This document shows, piece after piece, positions 15,293 through 23,754 of a stretch of 64,000 nt of DNA. Source of the DNA: Dryocola sp051297175 (GTDB lineage: Bacteria > Pseudomonadota > Gammaproteobacteria > Enterobacterales > Enterobacteriaceae). The notes beneath the pieces were generated by a model. That model searched no databases. It was given only the letters and a program-made list of their open reading frames with translations, and had not been told where the DNA came from. Numbering within the stretch: the stretch's first letter is position 1; every line of letters starts with the position of its first letter. A program made the translations under genes and the position numbers. The stretch covers positions 682,001 to 746,000 of the forward strand of contig NZ_JBINNY010000001.1 in assembly GCF_051297175.1 (NCBI RefSeq). Reading direction: 5' to 3'.

Positions 15293-17896
15293 ATGAATAA
15301 AAAAACGTTGGTTTCGCTGATCGCCTTTGCGCTTTCTGCGGGAAGTTTTACCGCCCATGCTGCCTCTACCTTAGTTGCCAATGATGACCAGAACACCCTT
15401 CAGGGTCTGGACACCTCCATGGAGTATAAATTGTCCACTGACCAGGTGTGGAAACGATTTGTCTCCTATGATGATTTACCGGCGTTAGCCGGTAATGTCG
15501 TCGTTACCGTGCGCCAGGCAACCACCGACACGCCTCCGGACGATATGGCGCAATATCCGGCATTTAACGGCACGGCAATTCTTTATGAAGAAGGCCGCAG
15601 CTATTCCACCGGCATGTACGTCGACTACCGCAATAGCATTTATTTAGTTTTAGCCCCGACCTCAAGTATTCCTGGCTCTGATTCCACCTGGTATAAATAT
15701 ACCGGCCAGGGCATGACGCCTGTTGTGGATGTGGATACGCCTGATGAAGAGGGAACCTATACCCGCTTCTATCCATTCTCTAATTCCTGGATTGTCTATG
15801 AACCAGGAATGAAAGCGTCTCCGGGTAACTGGGTGGAATACAATGGTCATTATTATATGGCGATTGAATCCACTACCTCTATTCCAGGTTCCGACGCTAG
15901 CTGGAGAACGCAGGAAGAAACCGAGGCCGCACACGGCCTGGATATTCCGGGCGCCGCCCAGCCAGATGAAACCGAATTAAAAGAAGGTGAGCTGGGCCGC
16001 TTTGTCTTTACGCCGTGGGCCGCAGAAAAAGCCGCTGCCTATCAAAACGAGCAAAAAGCTGCCGTTGCCGCACAGCGTAAGCTTATCGGCACCTTCTCCG
16101 AACGTGGCGTTGATGAAGCTATCCGTGAAGGTAAACCTTACCTGACGCCGGAAGCCGTGATCTCTGGCTGGGGCGACAAGCTGACCCACCTGAACTACGA
16201 AGACGCCATTATCAATAATCACAAAATTATTGGTGATGATTTTGCCAACGGCCCAGACCTGATGCGCCGTCTGCATGCGACCAGCGTGATGAAAAACATC
16301 AAGCAGCTGATCACCATCAACGGCAACGGCGAACAGCTGTTCTACGAAGTCAATCCACGCCATAACGCCGAAACCTTTGAGAATGCGTTGACCACCCCTG
16401 AAAGCGTTGATGCGCTGGCGGACAGCATGGTTGCCTACATGTTGAAGCACAGCTTCGACGGCATCAACATCAAGTGGACGCAGACCGATACCGAAACCGA
16501 TCGCCTGAACTTCACCCGTTTAATCCAGGATCTGCGCACCAAGCTGGATGCGGAAGGCAAGCAGCAGGATAAGTATTTCCAGCTGACGGCAACGGTCACC
16601 GGTGACTATCGCAACATCCAATATGTTAACTCTACGGAAACCGCACCGCTGCTGGATGCGATCACCGTCGCGGCTTATGACATGCATAAGCCATCTCAGG
16701 ATAACGTTACCGGCCACCGTGCGGGCCTGTTCGCCAGCTCTCAGGATAGCGACAAAAATCTGAACGTTGACGCGGTCATGAAGGCGTATCAGAACACCTA
16801 TCACGTGCCGAAAAACAAGCTGGTGATGGGCGTTGATTTCTCAGGCTACGGCTGGAGTTCCGTTGAGCCGACCGAAGTGGTTAAAGGCCTGCCAGGCCTG
16901 CTGACCAGCGGTTCCGCAACCCTGACCGGCCCGTGGGACGATACCTACATGGGCACGAAAAACGGCTATACCTCCTATGCAGACGTGGTTAGCCTGCTGA
17001 ACGGCGGTAAATACAACCGTTATTATGACCGTGAAGCGCGCGTGCCTTACGTGTATAGCGCATCGACTAAAAACTTCTATACCTACGAAGACGACCAGTC
17101 CCTGCGTGCGAAGATTAACTACATTCAGTCTGAAGGCCTGGCCGGTATCAGCGTGGCTAACCTGAGCGGCGATACCTACGAGAAAGCGCTGGCAACCGTG
17201 GTTAAATCCGTACGTTACCTGCCTGCGCCGTCCGTCAATGTTGACGAGTTGAAAGGTCTGTACGTGACCAATTTCGATAACGAAAAACGAATCACGCTTA
17301 ACCTTGACCCTTCGGCGCTGACACATGGCCATGCCTATCGCGTAGAAGTTGACGGTAAATACGTCTTCTCCACCGAAGGGACAACCAACTATTACAGCTA
17401 CCGCTATAACTACGGCAACGAAGTATCGCTGCGCACGGGTCAGCTGAGCAGCCTGCTCAAGCCGGGCGCGACGGTTACCGTTACACGCACCACGCCTAAC
17501 AAAGCCGTTATCGGTAAAGTTGTCGTAACTCAGGAAATGGTTAACGGAAATAACCCGGTTCTGAACGACGGCAGCGTTAAATCCCTGACGGTCTTTAAAA
17601 AGGGCAACGTGCCTTATATCGGCGTTGATTTTGATAAAGAGAAGCTGAACAGCGCGGAAGGCTCTTCATGGGTGGCAAAAGTCATCAATGACGACAAGAA
17701 AAAGGGTAATTACATTTTCAACTGCGATAACGGAAAATGTTTCTACAGCACCGTAGCCAATAAAGAAAACAACGTTACACGCGTTGAATCTGACGAGCGC
17801 GATATCTCCGTCGGTGAAACAATCGTCGTTGAGCGCGTTTCTCCAAACCCAGCGACGGTTGCAAAAATTGTCGTTACCGCAGATATGCTGAAATAA
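15293..17896 (+). CDS. Secreted GH18 chitinase-like protein with destroyed active site (predicted pseudoenzyme)
   Basis: 867-residue exported protein. The signal peptide (MNKKTLVSLIAFALSAGSFT then AHAA) is followed by an Ig-like N-domain (about 30-80), two CBM5/12-type chitin-binding modules (about 97-136 and 166-206; W/Y-x-G-x-Y...SIPGSDSxW), a GH18 barrel (about 255-640) and two tandem C-terminal repeats (about 645-867). The GH18 catalytic motif DxxDxDxE reads D389-G-I-N392-I-K394-W-T396, so the catalytic glutamate is threonine and two aspartates are lost. SxGG is TINGNG, YYGRGW is FSGYGW, and the barrel-end tryptophan region reads ISVANLSGD. The frame is fully open with conserved domains, so it is kept as a protein, probably a chitin-binding lectin. 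The paralogue at 52750 is intact. Confidence 0.85.
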   Translation: MNKKTLVSLIAFALSAGSFTAHAASTLVANDDQNTLQGLDTSMEYKLSTDQVWKRFVSYDDLPALAGNVVVTVRQATTDTPPDDMAQYPAFNGTAILYEEGRSYSTGMYVDYRNSIYLVLAPTSSIPGSDSTWYKYTGQGMTPVVDVDTPDEEGTYTRFYPFSNSWIVYEPGMKASPGNWVEYNGHYYMAIESTTSIPGSDASWRTQEETEAAHGLDIPGAAQPDETELKEGELGRFVFTPWAAEKAAAYQNEQKAAVAAQRKLIGTFSERGVDEAIREGKPYLTPEAVISGWGDKLTHLNYEDAIINNHKIIGDDFANGPDLMRRLHATSVMKNIKQLITINGNGEQLFYEVNPRHNAETFENALTTPESVDALADSMVAYMLKHSFDGINIKWTQTDTETDRLNFTRLIQDLRTKLDAEGKQQDKYFQLTATVTGDYRNIQYVNSTETAPLLDAITVAAYDMHKPSQDNVTGHRAGLFASSQDSDKNLNVDAVMKAYQNTYHVPKNKLVMGVDFSGYGWSSVEPTEVVKGLPGLLTSGSATLTGPWDDTYMGTKNGYTSYADVVSLLNGGKYNRYYDREARVPYVYSASTKNFYTYEDDQSLRAKINYIQSEGLAGISVANLSGDTYEKALATVVKSVRYLPAPSVNVDELKGLYVTNFDNEKRITLNLDPSALTHGHAYRVEVDGKYVFSTEGTTNYYSYRYNYGNEVSLRTGQLSSLLKPGATVTVTRTTPNKAVIGKVVVTQEMVNGNNPVLNDGSVKSLTVFKKGNVPYIGVDFDKEKLNSAEGSSWVAKVINDDKKKGNYIFNCDNGKCFYSTVANKENNVTRVESDERDISVGETIVVERVSPNPATVAKIVVTADMLK

Positions 17897-17915
17897 AGTC
17901 ATCTGCTTATTAATG

Positions 17916-17942
17916 GGGCCCTTTTAAAGGGCCCTTTTTTTT
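17916..17942. terminator. Bidirectional terminator
   Basis: GGGCCCTTT/AAAGGGCCC stem followed by TTTTTTTT on the plus strand. It lies between the GH18 gene and the end of ascG and may serve both. Confidence 0.9.
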
Positions 17943-18960
17943 AACTTTTATAATATGGCCCGCTGCTAACCGAATCCCGCAGCATAATTTCCGAGGTGAA
18001 AACATTATCTTTCGGTATATATCCGCCGTCGAGCATGGAAATTAAGCGGTTAATCACTTCACCCATCATGTCGCTAACCGGGTCTTTGACGCTGGAAAGC
18101 GAAGGGCTTAAGAAAGGCGCGGTGGGGATATTATCGAAGCCGATAACCGAAACCTCTTCAGGTACCTTCACACCCGCTTCGTTTAGCTTTTTGATAGCGC
18201 CAATCGCCATCTCGTCGTTGCTGGCCAACACGGCGCTGAACGTCACTCCCTTATTTAACAACGCTTCTATGCCGCCAAAGCCGCTGGCGGGCGTCCATTT
18301 TCCCTGCACGATCAGGTCGTCACGTAGCGCAATATCAAAGGCGCTAAGCGCTTCTTTGTAGCCGGACAGGCGCTCGAGCGCCGTCGGGGAGTCCATCGAA
18401 CCGGTGAGGAACGCGATGTCGCGGTGGCCGCGCTCCACCAGACGTTTCGTGGCATTGTAGCTGGCACCTTTGTGGTCGCAGCAGATGCAGTGGCTGTGGT
18501 GCTTTCTGAGCTTTCTGTTCACCACCATGATCGGCTGCCGGTGCTGTTCGATGATCTCGTCCATCTCGTCGACGGTTAAAAAACGCGGATAGATGATTAT
18601 CGCGTCGCACTGCAGGTCGAGCAGAAACTGGATGGCCTCGCGCTCTTCCCGCGCGCTGTGCTTGCCGTCCATCAGAATCAGCTGGCGGCCGTTATCCTCG
18701 AGCTTTTTCGCCGCCTGGGTGAGGATCTCGCTGAAGTAGTTGCCGTTGTACAGCGTGTTGGTCACCACCAGGCCAATGCACTGGGAGCTGCTGCTCGCCA
18801 GGTTTCTCGCCAGCAGGTTTGGGCGGTAGCCGGTTTGCTCAATGGCTTGATAAACCTGTTCTTTTGTCGCCTCGCTAACGTATCCCTTACCGGAAAGTAC
18901 GCGCGAAACGGTAGCCTTTGACACGCCTGCTTTCTTTGCCACTTCCAGCATGGTCGACAT
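17941..18960 (-). CDS. ascG: AscG, LacI-family repressor of the asc beta-glucoside operon
   Basis: Transcription regulator of 339 residues. The N-terminal LacI helix-turn-helix is MLEVAKKAGVSKATVSRVLS, with the hinge helix NLLARNLA, followed by a periplasmic-binding-like sensor domain (LGLVVTNTLY-like IGLVVTNTLYNGNYFSEIL, DGKHSAREEREAIQFLLDL, AFLTGSMDSPTALERL, SVIGFDNIP). It follows E. coli AscG closely. It is divergent from ascFB, and a palindrome AACCGGTT of the LacI/GalR type lies between them. It would repress ascFB until an aryl-beta-glucoside-derived inducer is present. Confidence 0.93.
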   Translation of the reverse strand: MSTMLEVAKKAGVSKATVSRVLSGKGYVSEATKEQVYQAIEQTGYRPNLLARNLASSSSQCIGLVVTNTLYNGNYFSEILTQAAKKLEDNGRQLILMDGKHSAREEREAIQFLLDLQCDAIIIYPRFLTVDEMDEIIEQHRQPIMVVNRKLRKHHSHCICCDHKGASYNATKRLVERGHRDIAFLTGSMDSPTALERLSGYKEALSAFDIALRDDLIVQGKWTPASGFGGIEALLNKGVTFSAVLASNDEMAIGAIKKLNEAGVKVPEEVSVIGFDNIPTAPFLSPSLSSVKDPVSDMMGEVINRLISMLDGGYIPKDNVFTSEIMLRDSVSSGPYYKS

Positions 18961-19118
18961 CGGGGAATCCTCGATCCTTAAAGTTGCGCCTATTCTACAC
19001 GGCGGGCCAAACGCGACAAAATCGCCCTAAAACCGCCGCTTAGGGCGATCTTCTTCACAATTTATAAACAATAAAAATTTTTAAGTTGATCTAATAATTC
19101 AATATTAACACTCTTGTG

Positions 19119-19132
19119 TGGAACCGGTTACC
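19119..19132. promoter_or_regulatory. AscG operator
   Basis: TGGAACCGGTTACC, palindromic around AACCGGTT, 22 bases upstream of the ascF start. It resembles the known AscG site TGAAACCGGTTTCA of E. coli. Confidence 0.75.
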
Positions 19133-19153
19133 TACCCCTGAGAACTGTTAATT

Positions 19154-20602
19154 ATGGCTAAAAATTATACGGCAGTATCAAAATCGATCGTCGACGCGCT
19201 CGGCGGAGCCAGCAACATCGCTGCCGTCACCCACTGCATGACGCGCCTGCGCTTCGTGCTCAACGACGATTCGGCGGTAGATGCAGGGCGGCTGAAGGCC
19301 ATCAGCGGCGTGCTGGGAGTGGTCAGGAACGAAAATCAGTGTCAGGTGATTATCGGTAACACGGTTTCGCAGGCCTATGCCGAAGTGCTGAAGCTGCTGC
19401 CGGAAGGCGCGGTCGCCGAACGCCCGCAGCCGGAAAAGGGCAGGCTCAGCCTTAAGCGCATCGGCGCGGGTATTCTGGACGCGCTGATCGGCACCATGTC
19501 GCCGCTGATCCCGGCGATCATCGGCGGTTCAATGGTCAAGCTGCTGGCGATGATCCTCGAGATGACCGGCGTCGTTGAGAAAGGATCGTCGACGCTGATT
19601 ATCCTCACCGTCATCGGCGACGGCGCGTTCTTCTTCCTGCCGGTGATGGTGGCGGCAAGCGCGGCGGTGAAGTTCAAAACCAACATGTCGCTGGCGATCG
19701 CCATCGCCGGGGTGCTGGTTCACCCAAGCTTTATCGACCTGATGGCGAAAGCGGCGCAGGGCCAGCACGTTGAATTTATGGGGCTTTCCGTCACGGCGGT
19801 GAAGTACACCTATACGGTTATCCCGGCGCTGGTGATGACCTGGCTGCTGTCATACATCGAACGCTGGGTGGATAAAATCACCCCGGCGGTCACCAAAAAC
19901 TTCCTCAAGCCGATGCTGATCGTACTGATCGCCGCACCTATCGCCATCCTGCTGATTGGCCCGCTGGGCATCTGGATCGGCAGCGGTATTTCGGCGCTGG
20001 TTTATACCGTTCACAGCTATTTGGGCTGGCTGTCGGTGGCGATCATGGGCGGGCTGTGGCCGCTGCTGGTCATGACCGGCATGCACCGCGTATTTACCCC
20101 AACTATCATTCAGACCATCGCGGAAACCGGCAAAGAGGGCATGGTGATGCCGTCGGAAATCGGCGCTAACCTGTCGCTTGGCGGCTCGTCGCTGGCCGTG
20201 GCGTGGAAAACGAAAAACCCGGAACTGCGCCAGACGGCGTTGGCCGCGGCGGCTTCCGCTATCGTTGCGGGCATTTCAGAACCTGCACTTTACGGCGTGG
20301 CGGTGCGGCTCAAGCGCCCATTAATTGCCGCGCTTATCAGCGGCTTCGTCTGCGGCGGCGTGGCGGGCGTAGCGGGGCTTGCCAGCCATTCCATGGCCTC
20401 GCCGGGCCTGTTTACCAGCGTGCAGTTCTTCGACCCGTCTAACCCGATGACCATCGTCTGGGTGTTCGGCGTGATGGCGCTCGCCGTCGTACTCTCCTTC
20501 ATCCTCACGCTGGTGCTCGGCTTTGAGGATATTCCGGTCGAAGAACCGGCAAATGAACAACCGCCTGTTGCCGTCGCGCGCCAGGCAGTGAAAGTTAACT
20601 AG
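19154..20602 (+). CDS. ascF: AscF, PTS beta-glucoside (arbutin/salicin/cellobiose) EIIBC component
   Basis: Inner-membrane sugar permease of 482 residues that imports and phosphorylates aryl-beta-glucosides. The N-terminal EIIB domain carries the phosphorylated cysteine in AVTHCMTRLRF. A linker and the EIIC membrane domain follow (GILDALIGTMSPLIPAIIGG, MTGMHRVFTPTIIQTI, GISEPALYGVAVRLKRPL). There is no EIIA domain, so the phosphate must come from a separate EIIA such as Crr. It matches E. coli AscF. ascB follows after 20 bases in the same operon. Confidence 0.95.
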   Translation: MAKNYTAVSKSIVDALGGASNIAAVTHCMTRLRFVLNDDSAVDAGRLKAISGVLGVVRNENQCQVIIGNTVSQAYAEVLKLLPEGAVAERPQPEKGRLSLKRIGAGILDALIGTMSPLIPAIIGGSMVKLLAMILEMTGVVEKGSSTLIILTVIGDGAFFFLPVMVAASAAVKFKTNMSLAIAIAGVLVHPSFIDLMAKAAQGQHVEFMGLSVTAVKYTYTVIPALVMTWLLSYIERWVDKITPAVTKNFLKPMLIVLIAAPIAILLIGPLGIWIGSGISALVYTVHSYLGWLSVAIMGGLWPLLVMTGMHRVFTPTIIQTIAETGKEGMVMPSEIGANLSLGGSSLAVAWKTKNPELRQTALAAAASAIVAGISEPALYGVAVRLKRPLIAALISGFVCGGVAGVAGLASHSMASPGLFTSVQFFDPSNPMTIVWVFGVMALAVVLSFILTLVLGFEDIPVEEPANEQPPVAVARQAVKVN

Positions 20603-20622
20603 TTAAGAACAAGAGGTATTTC

Positions 20623-22053
20623 ATGGCCGAATCCATTTTCCCCGCAGGCTTTTTATGGGGCGGGGCGCTCGCGGCAAACCAGGCCGAGGGCGCTTATCTT
20701 GAGGGCGGAAAAGGCCTGACCACCGTCGATACGATTCCGCACGGCAAGAACCGCATGGCGGTCAAGCTGGGGCAGGAAAAGCGCTTCACGCTGCGCGACG
20801 ACGAGTTCTACCCGAGCCATCAGGCCATCGACTTTTATCATCGCTACAAGGAGGATATCGCATTGATGGCGGAAATGGGTTTCACCGTTTTCCGCACCTC
20901 CATCGCGTGGAGCCGTATTTTCCCCAACGGCGACGAGCAGGTGCCGAACGCGGAAGGCATCGCGTTCTATCGCGACGTGTTCAACGAGTGCAAAAAGCAC
21001 GGCATCGAGCCGCTGGTCACGCTGTGCCATTTTGACGTGCCGATGCATCTGGTGCGTGAATACGGCTCGTGGCGCAGCCGCAAAATGGTGGAATTTTTCA
21101 CCCACTACGCGCGCACCTGCTTTGAGGCCTTCGACGGGCTGGTGAAGTACTGGCTGACGTTCAATGAAATCAACATTCTGCTGCACAGCCCGTTCTCCGG
21201 CGCGGGCCTGGCGTTTGAGAAAGACGATAACCAGGAGCAGATCAAATATCAGGCCGTCCACCACGAGCTGATTGCCAGCGCGATGGCGACCAAAATCGCC
21301 CACGAGGTAAACCCGGCGAACCAGGTCGGCTGCATGCTGGCCGGCGGCAACTTCTATCCGTGGTCGTGCAGGCCGGAAGACGTGTGGGCGGCGCTGGAAA
21401 AAGACCGCGAGAACCTGTTCTTTATCGACGTGCAGGCGCGCGGCGCGTATCCGGCCTATACGAAGCGCGTTTTTAAAGAAAAGGGCATTACGGTTGAGAT
21501 GGCGCCGGGCGACGCGGAGATCCTGAAAAACACCGTCGATTTTGTCTCCTTCAGCTATTACGCCTCCCGCTGCGCCTCGGCGGACATGAACGAGCAAAAC
21601 ACGAACGCGGCGAACATCGTTAAATCGCTCAAGAACCCGCACATCCAGGCGAGCGAATGGGGCTGGGGCATCGACCCGCTGGGCCTGCGCATCACCATGA
21701 ACATGATGTACGACCGCTACCAGAAGCCGCTCTTCCTGGTGGAAAACGGCCTCGGCGCGAAGGACGAAATTAACGAGCAGGGCGAAATCAACGACGACTA
21801 CCGCATCAGCTACCTGCGCAGCCACATCAAGGCGATGGGCGAAGCCATCGAAGACGGCATTCCGGTGATCGGCTACACCTCATGGGGCTGCATCGACCTG
21901 GTTTCCGCCTCCACCGGCGAGATGAGCAAGCGCTACGGCTTTGTCTACGTTGACCGCGACGATCGGGGCAACGGCACGCTTGCCCGCACCCGCAAGAAAT
22001 CGTTCTGGTGGTACAAGAAGGTGATCGCCAGCAACGGGGCGGATTTGGAGTAA
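20623..22053 (+). CDS. ascB: AscB, 6-phospho-beta-glucosidase
   Basis: Cytoplasmic GH1 enzyme of 476 residues that hydrolyses phosphorylated beta-glucosides delivered by AscF. The acid/base glutamate is in LTFNEINIL and the nucleophile in FLVENGLGAKDE. Phosphate-recognition residues typical of 6-phospho-glycosidases lie in the late S-x(n)-KRYG-F-x-YVD stretch (SASTGEMSKRYGFVYVD). It matches E. coli AscB (474 residues). AAGAGG precedes the ATG. It ends the ascFB operon and is convergent to gadC. Confidence 0.95.
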   Translation: MAESIFPAGFLWGGALAANQAEGAYLEGGKGLTTVDTIPHGKNRMAVKLGQEKRFTLRDDEFYPSHQAIDFYHRYKEDIALMAEMGFTVFRTSIAWSRIFPNGDEQVPNAEGIAFYRDVFNECKKHGIEPLVTLCHFDVPMHLVREYGSWRSRKMVEFFTHYARTCFEAFDGLVKYWLTFNEINILLHSPFSGAGLAFEKDDNQEQIKYQAVHHELIASAMATKIAHEVNPANQVGCMLAGGNFYPWSCRPEDVWAALEKDRENLFFIDVQARGAYPAYTKRVFKEKGITVEMAPGDAEILKNTVDFVSFSYYASRCASADMNEQNTNAANIVKSLKNPHIQASEWGWGIDPLGLRITMNMMYDRYQKPLFLVENGLGAKDEINEQGEINDDYRISYLRSHIKAMGEAIEDGIPVIGYTSWGCIDLVSASTGEMSKRYGFVYVDRDDRGNGTLARTRKKSFWWYKKVIASNGADLE

Positions 22054-22077
22054 TACGCCCTAAGCGGCTTTTTAATT

Positions 22078-22130
22078 TGTAGGGCGTTATAAGCGCAGCG
22101 CCACCCGCCGCGAACGAGGGGTGGCGCTGG
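22078..22130. repeat. Palindromic intergenic element between ascB and gadC
   Basis: Begins TTGTAGGGCGTTATAAGCG, then a stem AGCGCCACCC/GGGTGGCGCT (22097-22128). It is a diverged member of the 77-bp palindrome family and may act as a bidirectional transcription end; there is no T-run. Confidence 0.6.
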
Positions 22131-22135
22131 AGCTA

Positions 22136-23653
22136 TTACTTAGGCAAGTGCGAAGAACGCGCTTTAGGGTGAATGAAAAAATGGCCCGCCGGTGCGTTAT
22201 CGACGTTTACGGGTTCGATAGCCGGCGCCTGCCTGCCGTAGCTGCCGTCGCGGAACAGATAAACGATAAACGGCAGAACGAAGACCAGCACGAAGCAGAC
22301 AACCAGCAGATCGGCGTAGAGATCCTGCGCGTGCGCGCCGGGTAAAGACGACGGTGGAATAAACGACACCACGAACGCCAGCACCGAAATAACCAGCCCC
22401 GAGCAGGCGACCAGCAGTTTGACTTTTTTGCCGCCCGGCACCTGGAAGGCGCGTTTTTTATTCTGCTGTTTGCGAACCAGCTGAATGTAGCCCAGGAACA
22501 GCATCAGATAGCTGCACAGGTAAATCACCACGGTCAGCGACAGGGCAATCAGGAAGGACATATTGTTGCCGCCGCCGGTATTGGTGAGGACGATCAGCGC
22601 AATCGACGTGATGAGCAGCTGGGAAATCACTAGTGCTACGGGCACGCCGTTTTTATTCACTTTGGCAAAGCGCGCGGGCAACAGGCCTTTCTGAGCGGTG
22701 ACCAGCATGCCGCGCGAAGGGCCAACGATCCACGACGCGATTTCCGCCAGCACGCCAAGCATCAGCAGCGCGGCAATCACCCTGATCGCCCATTCAAACT
22801 GCGGCCCGTAATAGCCAATCAGCGTGCTAAACGCCTGCATCACGCCAGCGGAAAGGTTGATTTCGTCATGCGGGATCACCGCCGCAACCGACAGCCCGCC
22901 GATGGAGCTGAGCACGATGGCGGCAATCACCAGCAGGATCATCGCCAAAGGATAATCGCGCGCCGGGTTGTTCATCTCATTGACGTGGGTAGCTGAGGCT
23001 TCCACGCCCATATAGCTGAGCACAAACGCCACAAACACCACCAAAGTGCCGACCTGCGAGAAGTCCGGGAAGAAGGTTTTCGCCGACATTTCAATCGCCA
23101 GAGGCTGGCCGTGGCACAGCCACGCAACGGCGAGCGCAACCAGCACAATGGCCGGGAACAGGATGCCCAGGAAGAAGCCGATTTTGGCGATGCTCGCGGT
23201 ATAGCGGGTGCCTTTGAACTGGGTTAGCGCAAGCCCCCAGAGGATCACCAGCGCGGCCACGGTTTTCACCAGCGGGTCGGTATTCAGCTCGGGCCATTTC
23301 AGAATGTAGGACAGCGCGCCGAGCACAAAATAGAGCATCGGAATAAAGCCGATGGCGATTTGCAGATAGCTAAAGGATATCGCCGCAAACCCCCAGCGCT
23401 GGCCGAGCGTGTTGGAAACCCAGGCAAAAAGCCCGCCCTCCTGCCAGCCTTCGACGGTCGCCATTTCGGCGGCGCACAGGCCGACGGGAATAAACCAGAA
23501 GATGCCGCCCATCAGCAGGAAGAAGATCAGGCTGAAGCCCGAGGTGGCAAAAGTCGGGTATTCATAAACGGCCATCACCATTGAGGCGGTGATGGCGAAA
23601 AAGCCGAGCAGGGTGAGCGACCTTGCGGGCGTACGAGTTGTTACGGTGGACAT
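22136..23653 (-). CDS. gadC: GadC, glutamate/GABA antiporter
   Basis: Inner-membrane APC-family exchanger of 505 residues that swaps external glutamate for the GABA made by GadB, so exporting a proton equivalent. It matches E. coli GadC from LTLLGFFAITASMVMAVYEY through GVEASATHVNEM and EIASWIVGPSRGM. The C-terminal plug that closes the channel at neutral pH is kept (GHFFIHPKARSSHLPK), with the His/basic/Arg/His pattern of E. coli residues 491, 497, 499 and 502, though one Arg is Lys and the last few residues are missing. GGAGAGGATT precedes the ATG. It follows gadB after 101 bases that contain a hairpin. Confidence 0.95.
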   Translation of the reverse strand: MSTVTTRTPARSLTLLGFFAITASMVMAVYEYPTFATSGFSLIFFLLMGGIFWFIPVGLCAAEMATVEGWQEGGLFAWVSNTLGQRWGFAAISFSYLQIAIGFIPMLYFVLGALSYILKWPELNTDPLVKTVAALVILWGLALTQFKGTRYTASIAKIGFFLGILFPAIVLVALAVAWLCHGQPLAIEMSAKTFFPDFSQVGTLVVFVAFVLSYMGVEASATHVNEMNNPARDYPLAMILLVIAAIVLSSIGGLSVAAVIPHDEINLSAGVMQAFSTLIGYYGPQFEWAIRVIAALLMLGVLAEIASWIVGPSRGMLVTAQKGLLPARFAKVNKNGVPVALVISQLLITSIALIVLTNTGGGNNMSFLIALSLTVVIYLCSYLMLFLGYIQLVRKQQNKKRAFQVPGGKKVKLLVACSGLVISVLAFVVSFIPPSSLPGAHAQDLYADLLVVCFVLVFVLPFIVYLFRDGSYGRQAPAIEPVNVDNAPAGHFFIHPKARSSHLPK

Positions 23654-23711
23654 AATCCTCTCCGCATCCGCAGGCGGGAAGCGTGCGGATGTTCAAGCGT
23701 ATTCATGGCGA

Positions 23712-23731
23712 GAGCCCTGTTGCCAGGGCTC
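23712..23731. other. Hairpin in gadB-gadC intercistronic region
   Basis: Perfect stem GAGCCCTG/CAGGGCTC with loop TTGC and no T-run. It probably stabilises or attenuates the message between gadB and gadC rather than ending it. Confidence 0.5.
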
Positions 23732-23754
23732 CCGGTTAAGGTGTTTTAGGGGGA

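Noticed and set aside
15293..17896. Calling the first GH18 gene a pseudogene
   Set aside because: The frame is uninterrupted, the signal peptide, two CBMs and C-terminal repeats are intact, and codon use looks normal; loss is confined to catalytic positions.
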